Shown here: positions 34,715 through 46,644 of the stretch, piece by piece
Layout: every line of letters starts with the position of its first letter
Position numbering within the stretch: position 1 is the stretch's first letter
Origin: Podocnemis expansa
Taxonomy: Eukaryota; Chordata; Testudines; Podocnemididae
Direction: 5' to 3'
Assembly: GCA_007922195.1 (NCBI GenBank)
Contig: ML682067.1
Span: forward strand, 9,918,112 to 9,982,111
DNA: 64,000 bases
The notes under the pieces: generated by a model
Told to the model about the DNA's origin: nothing
Database searches by the model: none
What the model saw: only the letters and a program-made list of their open reading frames with translations
Translations under genes and position numbers: made by a program

Positions 34715-34876
34715 CAGTGGCACACTCGGTGGCATATTGTGACCCTACAGGATACACCACCCCGAACCCCCCCCCCCCCCGGCCAAATCCAGTCATCTCC
34801 TTGATTTCCCGTGACACACTATCCAATGTATGGTGACACAGTAACAGGTCCCAACACAGATGGTGGAGAACCACTG
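34715..34876. mobile_element. hAT-type MITE (CAGTGG ... CCACTG)
   Basis: The element opens CAGTGGCACACTCGGTGG and closes GGTGGAGAACCACTG. The flanks ATTTAGAA (34707-34714) and ATGTAGAA (34877-34884) match at 7 of 8 positions. A 14-base C run lies inside (34767-34780). Confidence 0.75.
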
Positions 34877-35689
34877 ATGTAGAAAATAGTGGCATGGTTA
34901 CCAGGCTTTGTTTTACCTTGCACAGCACTTTATGGCTATGCACTATCCATTACTGGGGGGAGGATGGGGAGGAGGAATTTAAGATTCTGGTTCTTCTGAG
35001 TGAACCAACAGCCCTGCTTTAAGTGAGAGGTGGCTGGTAAGAGCAGATGTTCCTTGGCTCTGGAATCTGCTTCTGCCCATAGTCCACTAGTCTGTGTGCT
35101 TACCTTTTTTTGATGATGCTGCAGCACTCTCTTGTTTTCCCAAGCATTTTATGGAGGGAGAGAGTCTTGTTAGAGGCTGTTTGGATGTAGTTTGTTTTTG
35201 GGTTGGGGAGGCTTTTATGAGGGCTGTTGGACAGGTTTTTTATGACCTGATTTCCAGACAGCGTGAGTGACCACAGCTCATGTTGATTTCAATGAAGACT
35301 CCAGTTGCTTGGCAGTTCCAAAAATCGTTCACTAGAAAGCTGTATACTTTTCAAGTAATCTACACAGTACAAAATGAAATAAGGCCATTGAAACCAATGA
35401 ATTTTCATTAGGTAAATGTGACCCAAATCAGGCTCTGTGCTATTACATTTTATAATGTGCCTAACTGCTAGGCATAGCTGAAATAAGTAGTGATAGGAAA
35501 TAAATAAAACATAACAGGGGCCATGCTTGCACTTCAGACTTTGCTGGGATGCTGAACACACTGGCTTTTGCCTACAGTAAATTCTATATACAAGAGACTA
35601 GAACAAGAATAAGTATGTAATAAATCAGACACAAACTAAACAAATCTAGGTAAAGAATTTACTGGTTTCCATTACCACAGTACTGAGCA

Positions 35690-35840
35690 CTTCTCAGTCT
35701 TTAATTCAGTTATCTTCACCACACCCTTGTAAGATAAGAAAGTACCATGATCATTTATTTATTCATGGAGGGAGAAGAGAGGCACAGAGCCTAACTGACC
35801 CACCCAAGGCCACATAGGAAGCTTCTGGAAACTACCATTT
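35690..35840 (+). repeat. Ancient MIR-like (CORE-SINE) repeat fragment
   Basis: The phrases CACACCCTTGTAAGATAAG, GGCACAGAGCCTAACTGACC and CACCCAAGGCCACATAGGAA follow the order of the MIR consensus (ACCCTGTGAGGTAGG, GGCACAGAGAGGTTAAGT, CCCAAGGTCACACAGC). Divergence is high, as expected of an insertion older than the amniote radiation. Confidence 0.55.
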
Positions 35841-36045
35841 CCATCCTTCTAGCAATTGGTAAATTTGTTTGACTGAACTGAAATGATTTTTCTTCTCATA
35901 CCCCTTCTTGTGATTTATACTACTGAAGGCATTATTTATGATTTCTTCCAAACTGGCTGGTGGTCATCCTCATGTGACATGTAATTTTGTAGCTTTTGCA
36001 GAAATTAAAAGAAGAAAAGAATAATGCTTTTAACTATCAGAACAT

Positions 36046-36323
36046 AGTAACAGAGGGCAGAACGAGAAGCAATGGCTTCAAGTTACAGCTGGGGCGGTCC
36101 AGGCTGGATATTAGGAAAAACTTCCTTACTAGGTGAGTGGTGAAGCATTGGAATAAGTTGCCTAGGGAGGTGGTGGAATCTCCATCTCTAGAGGTGTTCA
36201 AGTCCCAGCTGGACAAAACACTGACTGGGATGATCTAATGGGAGTGGTCCTGCTTTTTTTGGCAGGGGGTTGGACTAGATGACCTCGTGGGGTCCCTTCC
36301 AACCCTATGATTCTATGATTCTA
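36046..36323 (+). mobile_element. CR1 LINE 3' end
   Basis: This short copy contains the last codons of the CR1 ORF (GGCTGGATATTAGGAAAAAC, then GGAGGTGGTGGAATCTCC) and the 3' UTR GGACTAGATGACCTCGTGGG, closing with the octamer-like ATTCTATGATTCTA. It is strongly 5' truncated. It belongs to the same subfamily as the copy ending at 40506. Confidence 0.95.
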
Positions 36324-36695
36324 GATTCTTATTAGAAAATGTAGACTGCCTTTTTTAAAAGTTGGGAGCTCTCAGTGTTGCACTTATGACGCTTTCTGGA
36401 GGTGCAAAGGATTAGGTATCATGAAAAATTAATTTTCAAATGATTTAGGACCTCTTCTTGTTTCCTTTTCAATCTGTGGACCAGTTTGTAGGGTCAGGTC
36501 TTTAGGTACTCAGCATAATGCAGAAGAGTGGGTGTGAAGGTGACCTTAAGCTACTTTTCCCCCTATGCTAGAAGGTTACACTGGGGCTGCCAGGATAGCC
36601 TAATTATGCTTCTAGTCACAGCCTTCATGGCCGATCGGAGCAGAGGTCATTGGAGCATAGATACGGTCTATTCTTGCCCCTTTCCCCCAGCCAGG

Positions 36696-37672
36696 CAGGG
36701 GTTAAAGTTAGCTGGAACGCCCTGGAATGCCATTCAGAGCCCCCCTATTTTTAGAGGACAGTGTTCTGGGGCCCCTAAAATCAGGGAACGTGGTGGAATG
36801 CTGCGTTCCAGGGCCCCCTAAAAATAGAGAGACCGGGTCGGAACACAGCATTCCAGCATGTTCCCCTGGGGCTGGCTCAGGGAAGGGGCTACAGGCTGGA
36901 GCAAGCCCGGCCACTCTTCTCCTTTCACCGGAGCCAGCAGTGGCCCTGCCCCTTCCTGCTAGGCCCTGTGGAGCATGCAGTCTGGACCAGTCTCGGGTCT
37001 GAGCCTCCTTTTGCTGGCCAGCCAGTGCTGCCTGCAGCCTCCCTCCCCCTGGCCCCGCTGCTCAGCCACTTCAGTGGTGTCGAGAAGGGGGGGCCTATGG
37101 GCTTGGGGCAGCTGGTGGGGAAAGTGCGCGGGGGTGGGCTGGGAAGAAGGGGTCAGGATGCGGGCTGAGGAGGACATGGGGAAGAGTCTGATGGGGGCAG
37201 TAGCTGGGGTGGGGGTAGCTGGGGTAGTGGCACAGTAGCTGGGGTAGTGGGACAGGCGTTTGGGGGGCAGTAGCTGAGGTTGGTGAAGGGGGGCCTGGAT
37301 CTGCATGAAAGGGGCCTAGAAATTTAGGAGGGTTCCAGGCAGGGGCGTCGCTGGTGCCTGGCACATGGGGCCCGTGCCCCGAATGCCAGCGCCAGTGTCC
37401 CGGGTCCTGGCAGGGCCCTGCCTCTCCCGGTCTTCGGCCGGATTGGGTCAGAGATCAGGGGCCCAGCCACCCGCAGCAGTGGCGACTGCTTCCAGCCCCT
37501 TTAAAGGCTGAGTGACCCCATGGCAGCCGCTGCCGCTCCCCACCCTGTCCCCGACCGGGGGCATGGCCTGCGGGCAGGGGGGCAGGGCCTGCGGGCAGAG
37601 GTGCCCTGGGTCATTCCCTGGGGCAGCGATGCCCCTGGTTCCATGGCCTGCCAAATCATACTTTAACCCCTG
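36696..37672. mobile_element. hAT-type MITE, CAGGGGTTAAAGT family, hosting a second hAT
   Basis: The left end CAGGGGTTAAAGTTAGCTGG and right end ATACTTTAACCCCTG are inverted repeats. The flanks are CAGCCAGG (36688-36695) and CAGTCATG (37673-37680), 6 of 8 identical. The interior shares CTAAAAATAGAGAG and TAGAAATTTAGGAGGGTTCC with the copies at 20690 and 24286. Another hAT of a different family is inserted at 37340-37637. The frames of up to 115 codons in it are compositional. Confidence 0.8.
37340..37637. mobile_element. hAT-type MITE, CAGGGGCATCGCTGG family, nested
   Basis: Within the right part of the element at 36696, CAGGGGCGTCGCTGGTGCCT opens and GGGGCAGCGATGCCCCTG closes this insertion. 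The flanks GTTCCAGG (37332-37339) and GTTCCATG (37638-37645) match at 7 of 8 positions. Removing it restores a host sequence that reads GGAGGGTTCCATGGCCTGCC, like the uninterrupted sister at 21108-21126. Confidence 0.85.
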
Positions 37673-37745
37673 CAGTCATGCCTTCCTCCTTGCAGCCTAA
37701 GAAAAGGATTGGCATTGGAGCTGGCCCTTTAAATAGGGTTTAAGC

Positions 37746-38068
37746 CAAGGGTTTTCAAACTTTTGAATGTATTTCAGGTCATGCTGAAACCCCCCCAATG
37801 CCTGGCCATCCTTCCCTCCATGCCATGATGCCTTGCCTCCCTTGCTTCTGTGCTGCTGCTGGGAGCAGCGCTGAGTTGAGAGCAGGCAGCCAGCCAGCAG
37901 CCACTGCTCTCTAGTCACCCAGCTCTAAAGGGCTCTGGGCTTGCAGTCAGCCGTCCACAGGGCTGACAGCTGCAGCCAGAGCAGATATGGGGGCTGATAG
38001 CTTGTGACCTCCCCACAGTAACCTGATGATTCCTCAAGGAGTCCAGGCCTTCAGTTTGAGAGCTCCTG
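37746..38068. mobile_element. hAT-type MITE (CAAGGGTTTTCAAAC termini)
   Basis: The ends CAAGGGTTTTCAAACTTTTG and CAGTTTGAGAGCTCCTG correspond to the CAGGGGTTTTCAAAC type seen in many vertebrate hAT MITEs. The flanks GTTTAAGC (37738-37745) and CTTTAAGC (38069-38076) match at 7 of 8 positions. No coding capacity. Confidence 0.8.
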
Positions 38069-39322
38069 CTTTAAGCACTTCTGGAGAAACACAAAGCAGC
38101 ATTAGCAAGGCCGAGGGTCTGTATCTGTAGGAGAAGAAACAGGTTCTTAGAGAGAAAACGATGGAATTAGTCAGAACTGAACTTAGTGAAATCAGTTACT
38201 GTAACAGATTTTATGTTGCACAACGAGATGCTTCCGAAACAGGAACCTCTGGGGATATGCTTTTATTAAGAAAGAGAAGGATAAAAAGGGGAAGAGATTG
38301 ACTATGCAAGTTACTGAAATTCCTGTATCCAAAATTATGACTATAGCATGTCGTGATTTTTTTGTGTGCAAGACTCTCACTGATTTGAATGGGGGTTCTG
38401 TGCATGCATTGATTGCTGAACGTGGCCCTCAGGACATTTTCCTTGAAGAATTCAGCTTTGCAAGCTAATGATTCCTTTAACTTTTGTGAGTGGCACTGAT
38501 GTAGCTGATTATAACCCTTGACAGAACTAAGGTGATAATCTCCTTTATAGAATGAAAACAGATTCCAGTGTGTTAGGTGCTAGGAGGCTTTTTAAACATT
38601 AGACACTTATTTCTTGGGCAGGTGAGCTGGTTTTAAATAGCACAGGGTATTCTGGATATTACCAGACTATGCTGGTCTATCTTGGTTGATCCACAACATA
38701 CTATTTTACCAAATTCACCATTTTATTGTGAGTCTTACAATGTTTGGGGTCTTTCTTAAAGCCTCAGTTCCTGTAGTCATGAGATTATGATGAGAATCTC
38801 ATTATTCCTTTGAACAATTGTAAAGTTTTAGCCCTTGTGGTTGCAGTGAAAAGTATGAGAATGTGAAATTGAAAGATGTCAAAAAGAGAAGGCAAATAAA
38901 AAGAACCCAACATCTATTATTTTAAAAATATGATTTTTAAACCTGTTGCATGGTTTTTGAATACTTGGGGTTGACAATACTGCAACAACCAATGTGGCAT
39001 AATTAGCATGTTCTGACCAAGAGAGGCCCAGGACTAGCATAACAGGTGCATTTCAGATGCACATAGTTAGAACCCTTTACTTTCAGTTGTAGCCCAAAGC
39101 AGGACTTTAAATTAGGTCAGCAACAGCAACATGCAAATTCTCTAATCCACTGTATCATGTAACCCTAATTTCACATGCTGTCAGGGAATTCTTCCTAAAC
39201 AAAGATATTGTATGGAGACTATAAAGAAAATCCATCAGTCATTATGGTTGAATTCTGTTGTTTTGCCTCTTAAGGCAATCCTTAGATGTACACTGCAAAG
39301 GATGTGTTTCGGTGTTGTACAT

Positions 39323-39324
<2 letters not shown>

Positions 39325-39369
<45 letters not shown>

Positions 39370-39411
39370 GGAGAGAGAGCGAGGGAGGGAGGGAGAGGGA
39401 GAAAGAGAAGG
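39325..39411. repeat. (GT)n microsatellite followed by GA-rich tract
   Basis: About 21 GT units (39325-39367) run into GAGAGAGCGAGGGAGGGAGG-type purine sequence up to 39411. It abuts the 5' truncation point of the CR1 copy that follows. Such a tract is likely length-polymorphic and may form Z-DNA. Confidence 0.95.
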
Positions 39412-39439
39412 TAGTTGGGTAGTGTGCAGGAAAATTTCC

Positions 39440-40506
39440 ACTGAAAACTCTAGTGTACCAATAAGACAATGGCTGAGCAACAGGGAGTCCTGGCTCAACC
39501 ACACAGCATATGGGCTCAAAGTAACAAGTGGTGTGCCCCAGGGGTTGGTCCTGGGGCCAGTTCTGTTCAATATTTTCATTAATGATCTGGATGATGGGAT
39601 TTATTGCACACTCAGTAAGTTTGCAGATGACACCAAGCTTGGGGGAACAGTAGACACGGTGGAGGGCAGGGAGAAGATTCAGGAAGACCTTGACAAATTG
39701 GAGCAGTGGGCCAATTGAAATCTCATGAGGTTCAACAAGGATAAGTGCAAAGTCCTGCACTTGGGACAGAAAAACCCCCATGCACTGCTACAGGCTGGGG
39801 AGCGATCAGCTAAGTAGCAGCACTGTAGAAAGGGACCTGGGGGGTCCTGGTGGATGGGAAGCTGGATGTGAGTCAGCAGTGTGCTCTTGCTGCCAAAAAG
39901 GCCAATGGCATACTGGGCTGCATCAGAAGAAGCATTACCAGCAGATCGAAGAATGTGATCATTCCCCTCTATTCGGCACTGGTGAGGCTGCATCTGGAAC
40001 ACTGTGTCCAGTTTTGATCTCCCCACTACAAGAAGGATGTGGACAAATTAGAAGGAGTCCAGCAGAGGGCAACAAAAATGATCAAGGGGCTGGAGCACAA
40101 GCCTTATGAAGAAAGACTGAAGGAACTGGGCTTATTTAGCCTGCAGAAGAGAAGACTGAGGGGGGATTTGATAGCAGCCTTCAACTCCCTGAAGGGATGC
40201 TCCAAGGAGGATGGAGCTCGGCTGTTCTTAGTAGTAACATAGGATAGAACAAAGAGCAATAGTTTCAAGTTGCAGCTGGGGAGGTCAAGGCTGGATATTA
40301 GGAAAAACTTTCTTACTAGGAGGGTGGTAAAACATTGGAATGGGCTACCTAGGGAGGTGGTGGAATCTCCGTCTTTGGCGATGTTTAAGTCCCGGCTGGA
40401 TAAAACTCTAGCAGGAATAATTTAGGGGGAGTGGTCCTGCTTTTTTTTGGCAGGGGGTTGGACTAGATGACCTCATGAGGTCCCTTCCAACCCTATGATT
40501 CTATGA
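39440..40506 (+). mobile_element. CR1 LINE 3' fragment with recognisable RT domain and 3' UTR
   Basis: Translation of 39450-39718 gives [20 protein letters not shown], then [12 protein letters not shown], including the intact FADD catalytic motif of the CR1 reverse transcriptase, and ends in an in-frame stop at WAN. After frameshifts, 40039-40242 reads [19 protein letters not shown] and [14 protein letters not shown], the C-terminal end of the same ORF. The 3' UTR closes at CCCTATGATTCTATGA at 40506. It is the least decayed CR1 of the window, but it is truncated at the 5' side and broken by stops and frameshifts. Confidence 0.95.
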
Positions 40507-43363
40507 AAAAAAGGACAAACGGGTTTGGGTACAAAGCCAGTGGATCCATCAACGTTGCATATGTCCCCCAGTCTCCTGCTTGGGCTGTGTAAAAGAAATG
40601 CAGTTCAGACAGCAGGTAGAAATAGCCTCTACTCCACAGAGCGTCTTCATAGCTGTTCTGTGGGCGTTAGCTGGAGGTTTCCTGTTCCTTCAAGCATCTC
40701 CCCACACTCCAGCACAGTTATGCTAATGGATTGATCCTGAGTGTTGTGGAAGCGGTAGCTTTGTGGGCATCAGTACATAGTGCTTGACTGTTCACCCAAA
40801 CCATGACACAAAACTATATACTCTAGCATTGTTTTGCAGTCTGCATGTGGTGTTAAGATTTGCAGAGTGAATAATATTGTCACAGAAGTGGTTTTATTTC
40901 CCATGTGGGAAATCCATGCCAGTTATGCCATTGACCAAAATCTTTCCACGTGGTCTACTTCCAATGCACTCATCTTGCCATGTAGGTGGTCCCCAAGATA
41001 AAGGATACATAGAATCATGTGCTAAAATGCAGGTAGACTAAATGATGAGTTTACAAAAATAAAAGTGCCTCAGCTGTTGTCACCTAACCTTAAGTGTGTC
41101 TTTATCATCTGCCTGATTTCTGTGGCTGCAGAGGAAAGGTCATCATGCTACTTGGATATTCCAACCTCTTTTGCCTGAATTTTTTTTTTTTTTAAGAAAG
41201 TCTAACTGGTAAATCTTTGAAAACCCCACTGAAAACTAATAACATAAGAATGAAAACAAACATGTTCTGTCCACTTCCTTTGCAGGATTTTAAAGACTTT
41301 TAAAATACTTTCTTTTTGTTTTTTTTAATGAATTGCAGAATACTTTTGATGGGTATTTGCTCACAGTTTTAAATAGATCTGCTTCTTTCATATATGCACT
41401 GCTATTGTGTTTGCTGTCTAAACATCAATTTTTATTAGCATGAATGTTCGTGGAAAGCAAAGGCCTGTATGACCATTCACAGAAACCCAAATTCAATTTT
41501 GGCAGGGTGTATGCATCAGAAGAGCTAGCCAAGCACATGTGATTGTGGCTCCCTCTGGTGGCAGACTTCAGCATCGCGCAGTCTTACAGATAGGAAGCTC
41601 ACCTTTAGGTTAAGTGGTGAAGTCTTGTGCTTTTAGTGCTGAAAGTCCTGGGACTGATCCCCCCTGATGACCATGGTGGATGCAGCCATGATCCTTTATG
41701 TTTGGACAGCCATCCAATTTGTATGCACAGAAACAATGCCATGTGATTTATTTGGCCAATCACAGCTAACCAAAGCATCTGGATTATCCATAACTGGATA
41801 TTTACGGAGAACTGCTCATGGTGTTTCTATAGAGTTAAATTTTTGTTTTGTTTATTGAAAATGTTTTAATTATGCTGAAGAATGAATAAATGTGAGGAAA
41901 TCACTTTTTTTTAGTAACTGCTCTGGAAAAAGAGTAAAAATTTGTTAAATGAATTATTCACTCAGGTCTAATGTTTTGCAAAAGTATATTTTTCAAATAC
42001 ATTGTCATGATCTTTAATCACACAGAAAGGAAAGCCTCAATGCTGCAGCTGAAAGACACAGGACTCCACATAGGTACAACACTGTGAAGTGTGGAATTAG
42101 GACCTAGAATGCTTGAAATGCTAGAATTTTAGCAAAATGACCCCCCACCTACCTCTCACACACATGCACAGAAGCCCCTTGAAAACAAGTCACTTTAGAA
42201 TTTTGTAATGTTTTAATTTAAATCCGCATCACCTGAATTGTGCTTAGGAACTTGAACATGGAAAGGACTGTGATTTGGGACCTCTATCTGCATTTTAGAT
42301 GTTATTTTCTAGTGTGGCAGAATTTTATGTTTTAGAGCTACTTTGTTTTCAGAGTTGAAGAGCATTTTAGGATGTCATTGTCTGAGATAGTGTCTAAGTA
42401 TTACTCTGCTGAATGCTGGGATTCAGTTTACATGTACAGTATACTTCAACTTAATTGTTTAGTATTTGTAAAATGCTTGGGGCTTATAAAGTTGAATATA
42501 AATAAGCTTTATTAATTACATTTTGTATTCACTGTCCTGTTACAGCATAGCAAGAATCTGTCGTTATTTTCAATACTACATCCTCTCAGATTTAGGACCA
42601 TATACTGTCACTTTCAAGGAAAAAATGCATAAAATAGTTTTTGAGCTCTTCCATGTACAATCAGAGCAGTGAAATGTAGTCCTTATTTTCATGGATCTGC
42701 GACCAAACCTGCAAACCCTTCCATCGAGGGGTAGTAGTGCTTAGTCCTACACTTAATTCCAGGGGAATGCTAGGAGAAGAGAGGAGTAGGTACAGGAGAA
42801 AGGATTTGTGGGATTGGGCCCAAGGTTAATGTTTACACATATACAAGGATAATGTTTATACCTAAGCAATTTTATGTAAATAATGTACTAAATTCTGACT
42901 ATCAAATAAAACAGGAACCCTAACAACCAGCCAACATTGCAGCTGTTTCCAGCCTTATATAAGGACTGAAAAATGTCTGGTTGAAATTGCTTGACCAACA
43001 GATATAAATTGATTTACCAGTCCTTATGTACGAAGGAAATAAAATGTATATAATAATATTTGCTCCAGCCCTTATATCCAACATTTATGTTTATAGGATA
43101 TCAGTTACAGTCGTGCAGCATAAAATTCAGAAATAGAGGAGCCTGGCTAATGTGCATTGTGTCATGTTTTTTTGGTGTGGATAATAACCTTTCTATTATA
43201 CTGCTTCACACACAGTATTTGAAAGAAGTTTAATAAAATGAAGACTACTTACTATATATCCTACATAAAAAATGTACTTGTCTGAATCCAGATAAACCAT
43301 CCATGTTTTTACAGACCTACGTTCCCCCATGGTTTAGGAGGGTGGGCCAAACATCCACACAAT
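40507..43363. other. Intron 1 stretch without recognisable repeat
   Basis: Sequence of ordinary composition within DBX2 intron 1. No gene, RNA gene or clear transposon was identified, so conserved regulatory sequence could sit here, but none can be shown from one genome. Confidence 0.5.
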
Positions 43364-43456
43364 GGGTCAGAGCCTAAACTGATGTAAAAGTTTGTAGCTC
43401 GTACACATTGATTTCAATGGAACTACAGTAATGTATACCTCTTGAAAATCTGGCCC
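43364..43456. mobile_element. Palindromic MITE (GGGTCAGAGCCTAAACTGAT ... TCTGGCCC)
   Basis: The left end GGGTCAGAGCCTAAAC and the right end AAATCTGGCCC are degraded inverted repeats of the family at 6841. The centre has CACATTGATTTCAATGGAAC. The flank AAT is present on both sides (43361-43363 and 43457-43459). Confidence 0.6.
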
Positions 43457-44206
43457 AATGTCTCTAAGAATTTGCATGTAGATTTCTTATATAGCTAAAA
43501 GATGTTAAAGATGTTGTTTAATGACTATTGGCTATGCATCTAAGGAAACTTCAGGCTGGTGTTTATTCTAACGTCTGGAATACATTAATCTAAAAAAACC
43601 CCACCTGTTTCTGTGGAAGAATGTCATCTGCATCTTATTTCTGGGTATGTCATCACAAATTCCACAGAGAGGCAGTTTTGTGTACCGATCAAAAACCACT
43701 GAAGCCAAAGAAAAGAACCCCACTGACTTCACTGGATTTGATAATAGGCCCTTAGAGATCCTTATTTTTTTCATGATGGCAGAATCACAGCATATTGCAT
43801 TGTGGCTTTCATGCAAATGAATAGATTTCATGTTTTATAAGGCAGGATTGTGTCCTTGGGTTCTGATGCTGTTCCCATTGAAGTCAATGGGAATTTTAAA
43901 AGGAACAGAAGCAGGCCTTTTATATTTACAGGTCATGTATAGAAACATAAAAGTTTAGTGAATGGAGAGAACTATTTGGGAGTATGCTACCCACCCTTCT
44001 GAACTGAACTAATGGTATGTACATTTGTGATATATCCTGGTGACTGCCCTTATATTATACTCCATTCTGGGCACTATGTTCTCAAGACGATATTAAGACA
44101 CTGGAGGGAATTGAGAGATGAGCAATGTGAAAGATGAGGGGAGAGGCAAAAATGACTTTCAAACATAAAGAAACCTGAATAGATATAGGGTGGCCAAGGG
44201 AGAGAA

Positions 44207-44499
44207 TTTCTAAAGGGGCAGCTGTGTTAGTCTAGTTCAGCAAAACAAACAAGGAGCCCTGTGGCACTTTTAAAGAATAACAGATTTATTTATCACATGA
44301 ACTTTCATGGGAGGAAATCACACTTCGTCAAATGCTTTGAAGATGGGGAACTTACAGAAATAAATTCTTTTCCTCCCATTCTGTAAGTTCCCCAGTTTCA
44401 AAGAATCTGACGAAGTGGGATTTTCTCCCATGAAAGCACATGCAATAAATAAATTTGTTAGTCTTTGAAAGTGTCACAGGCCTCTGTGTTTTGTTTTTC
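44207..44499 (-). mobile_element. Short retroelement (Penelope-like candidate), most complete inverted two-arm copy with TSD
   Basis: The left arm has the family's 3' end TTTCTAAAGGGGCAGCTGTG and runs through the whole body to CTTTGAAGATGGGGAACTTA. After a centre of about 20 bases the right arm repeats it inverted, from TTCTGTAAGTTCCCC to CACAGGCCTCTGTGTTTTGT, stopping at the A-rich breakpoint without the 3'-end part. The flanks AAGGGAGAGAA (44196-44206) and AAGGGAGAGGA (44500-44510) match at 10 of 11. The pair would form a hairpin of well over 100 bp. Both arms carry the hammerhead-like segment. Confidence 0.9.
44403..44447 (+). ncRNA. Hammerhead-ribozyme-like core (CTGACGA and GAAA both intact)
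   Basis: On the plus strand CTGACGA lies at 44407-44413, one extra A follows, then GTGGGA, loop TTTTC, TCCCAT and GAAA at 44432-44435, then GCACATGC. This satisfies the CUGANGA and GAAA core with a 6-bp stem II that closes on a G-U pair. The stem III palindrome AGCU is AGCA here, and the stem I strand GCAT is GAAT, so this copy has a good core but weakened helices. The extra A between CUGANGA and stem II is shared by all copies and is the main structural doubt. Confidence 0.5.
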
Positions 44500-46644
44500 A
44501 AGGGAGAGGAGGGCCTGATAACAACAAACAGGTATTTGAATGATTTAAATACCAAGAAAGTGTGGTATGTGGGGTACAGTGAGGGCTAATAACCTGTGAT
44601 TCAAAAATAGATAATGGAGGCTGACTGACTGGGAAAACTCTCTGACAGTAAGATGTGTTTCACTGTAGAGTAGTCCCCCAAGGAAGGCAGTGAGTTGAGA
44701 CTGGAAACTACCCTGGGCAGAACGTTAACAAGTGTACTGGAAGGAAAAGCCTGCATTTTCAGAGGGATGGACAAGATGATCCAATAGGTCTTTTCCATCT
44801 CTGTCTCCTGTGATTCTGAAATTAGTTCTAAATCCTGCCCATCTTACTCACCCCACTAGTTCTGTTGTTGCCATTTACCCTAAGGTCATTTTGGTGCCAA
44901 TAGAACTATTTGGCTGAGTAAAGTGGGCAAGTTTTGATACTATATTTTTGATGTCCTTTACATTGCCTACCATAACTGTTTCTGATGGCAGCTAGTTTCT
45001 GTTTGAAAAGAAGTTCTTCCAATATCTAATTTAAATCTCTCCTTCTTCCTTTTTGGAAATGCCTCCAGAGCATATGCCAACAGTTTAGGTAACTAGCTTG
45101 CAAACAGTTATGTTAGATTGTATGTATTTGTATAGCACCTGGAATTCCAAAGTAGTGATGAACAGTTACAGCTAAAAAGCATTAGCATACTTTTTGGTGT
45201 ATAATCAAAAAAGAATAAATTAACTATAAGGCATAATGTATGTTAAGATAAACTTAATATAAAAGCCAACAATTTTAAAAAAGATTTTTTTAAGGTTAGG
45301 CTTCTAAGAACATATTTAATTACAATGCAAGGTTCTCAGCATATTTGAAAATCGAAATTACTTAAGGTGACTGCATATGGACTCATGGCTAATTTTGAGT
45401 GCTAATTTTTTAAAATCATGTAAAAAATGAGGCAGATTAAAGGATTAAAATTAGTGCATATGTCTGTCTTTAGTTCTGATTATTGATTGCTTCTTTATAG
45501 AGAAATGTTGTTAGACTTTTTTTAAAATAAGCAGTTTATTAAAAATGTTTTTTATTCAGTTGTTGCACTGGAGATTTAGATAGGGTACAATATAAAGAAC
45601 AGGATTTTTCTTTTTCTAAAATAAGTCAAGCAATTGTTGTGGTTGTCACTTTGCAGATGAAACTTTGCAGGTATATTGCTTTTTCTGCTGCAGCATATCT
45701 GCCTTCAGTTGGAGGGGAAAAGAGGGAAAATCACATTTTAATAGTTCATTGGTGCTGGCAGAAATACAAATGTAATCAAGAGTATGCTTATAAAAATTAT
45801 CTTCATGAAAATGTCCTGTAGAATTTACTATTGAATATGATCTTTTCTGTGATGTCCTTTTTTATTCTGTAAAAATTAATACAGAATTCTGTAAGTGGGT
45901 TTAAAAACTCCTGTAAAAATGTTGAATTATCAGAGCCCACTTCTGCAGCTCCCCACTGTATTTAACATCCTACGGAAGTTCTTGCAAATAAATGGGACTA
46001 TTTGTGTAGTGAGATCCTATTCAATGGAGGAGTGGCAGAATCAGGCCTGTAGTTTTGGAATCATTTCTATAGAACCTAATGGTTCAGCCCTATTACATTT
46101 TATAGGCGTTTTTCATAAATGTTTGTTTATTGAATTTCTAACTCCATATGAATAAAAGTAAAAAACCAGACGTGTAAATAAGATGTCTTTTGCCAGTCAT
46201 TGCTGGTTTGTTGTTGTTGTTGGTGGTGTTTAAATGGTGTTCCTCCCCAGTACATTATACCTATCAAACTTGTATAACATGTCTTTTAGATAGATGTATA
46301 TTTGGTTATGAATTGGGGTCAGTGTGTTAGAATGTATTACTTAGGATGTATAATAACCATACAAATAAAGTAAATAAATATTGACTCTTCAGGATTGAAG
46401 TGTTGTGGTATATATACTGTGATAATTCAGTATGTTACCACTGAAGCAATAAATGAGTAAAAACTAGCCTTGATAAAGTTACTTATACTTCGCTGATCAT
46501 CCTTTGCTATAAAAATCACTGTTTAAGAAAAGGGGAGGAGGCTTGTGATGCAGAACTTCAAATGCTGATTTTATTTTTTGAAAATTGTTATGAATATCAC
46601 TTAAGCTTAATGGATAATCACTTAGATCTATCTTTTATTTGCAG

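Larger units (their letters stand above)
28997..46644 (+). other. DBX2: DBX2 intron 1
   Basis: This 17.6-kb intron begins GTGAGG and ends TTTGCAG. It contains the repeats listed separately: two near its 5' end (29144 and 29531), hAT-type MITEs (33253, 34715, 36696, 37340, 37746), an ancient MIR-like copy (35690), CR1 tails (36046 and 39440), a GT microsatellite (39325), a palindromic MITE (43364) and an inverted retroelement pair (44207). Stretches 29691-33244, 40507-43363 and 44511-46644 show no gene, no recognisable repeat and ordinary AT-rich composition. No conserved exon of another gene was recognised on either strand. Confidence 0.85.

Noticed and set aside
39325..39411. Coding interpretation of the frame crossing the GT/GA repeat into CR1
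   Set aside because: The Val-Cys and Glu-Arg runs come from the microsatellite; only the downstream CR1 part is real, ancient coding sequence.
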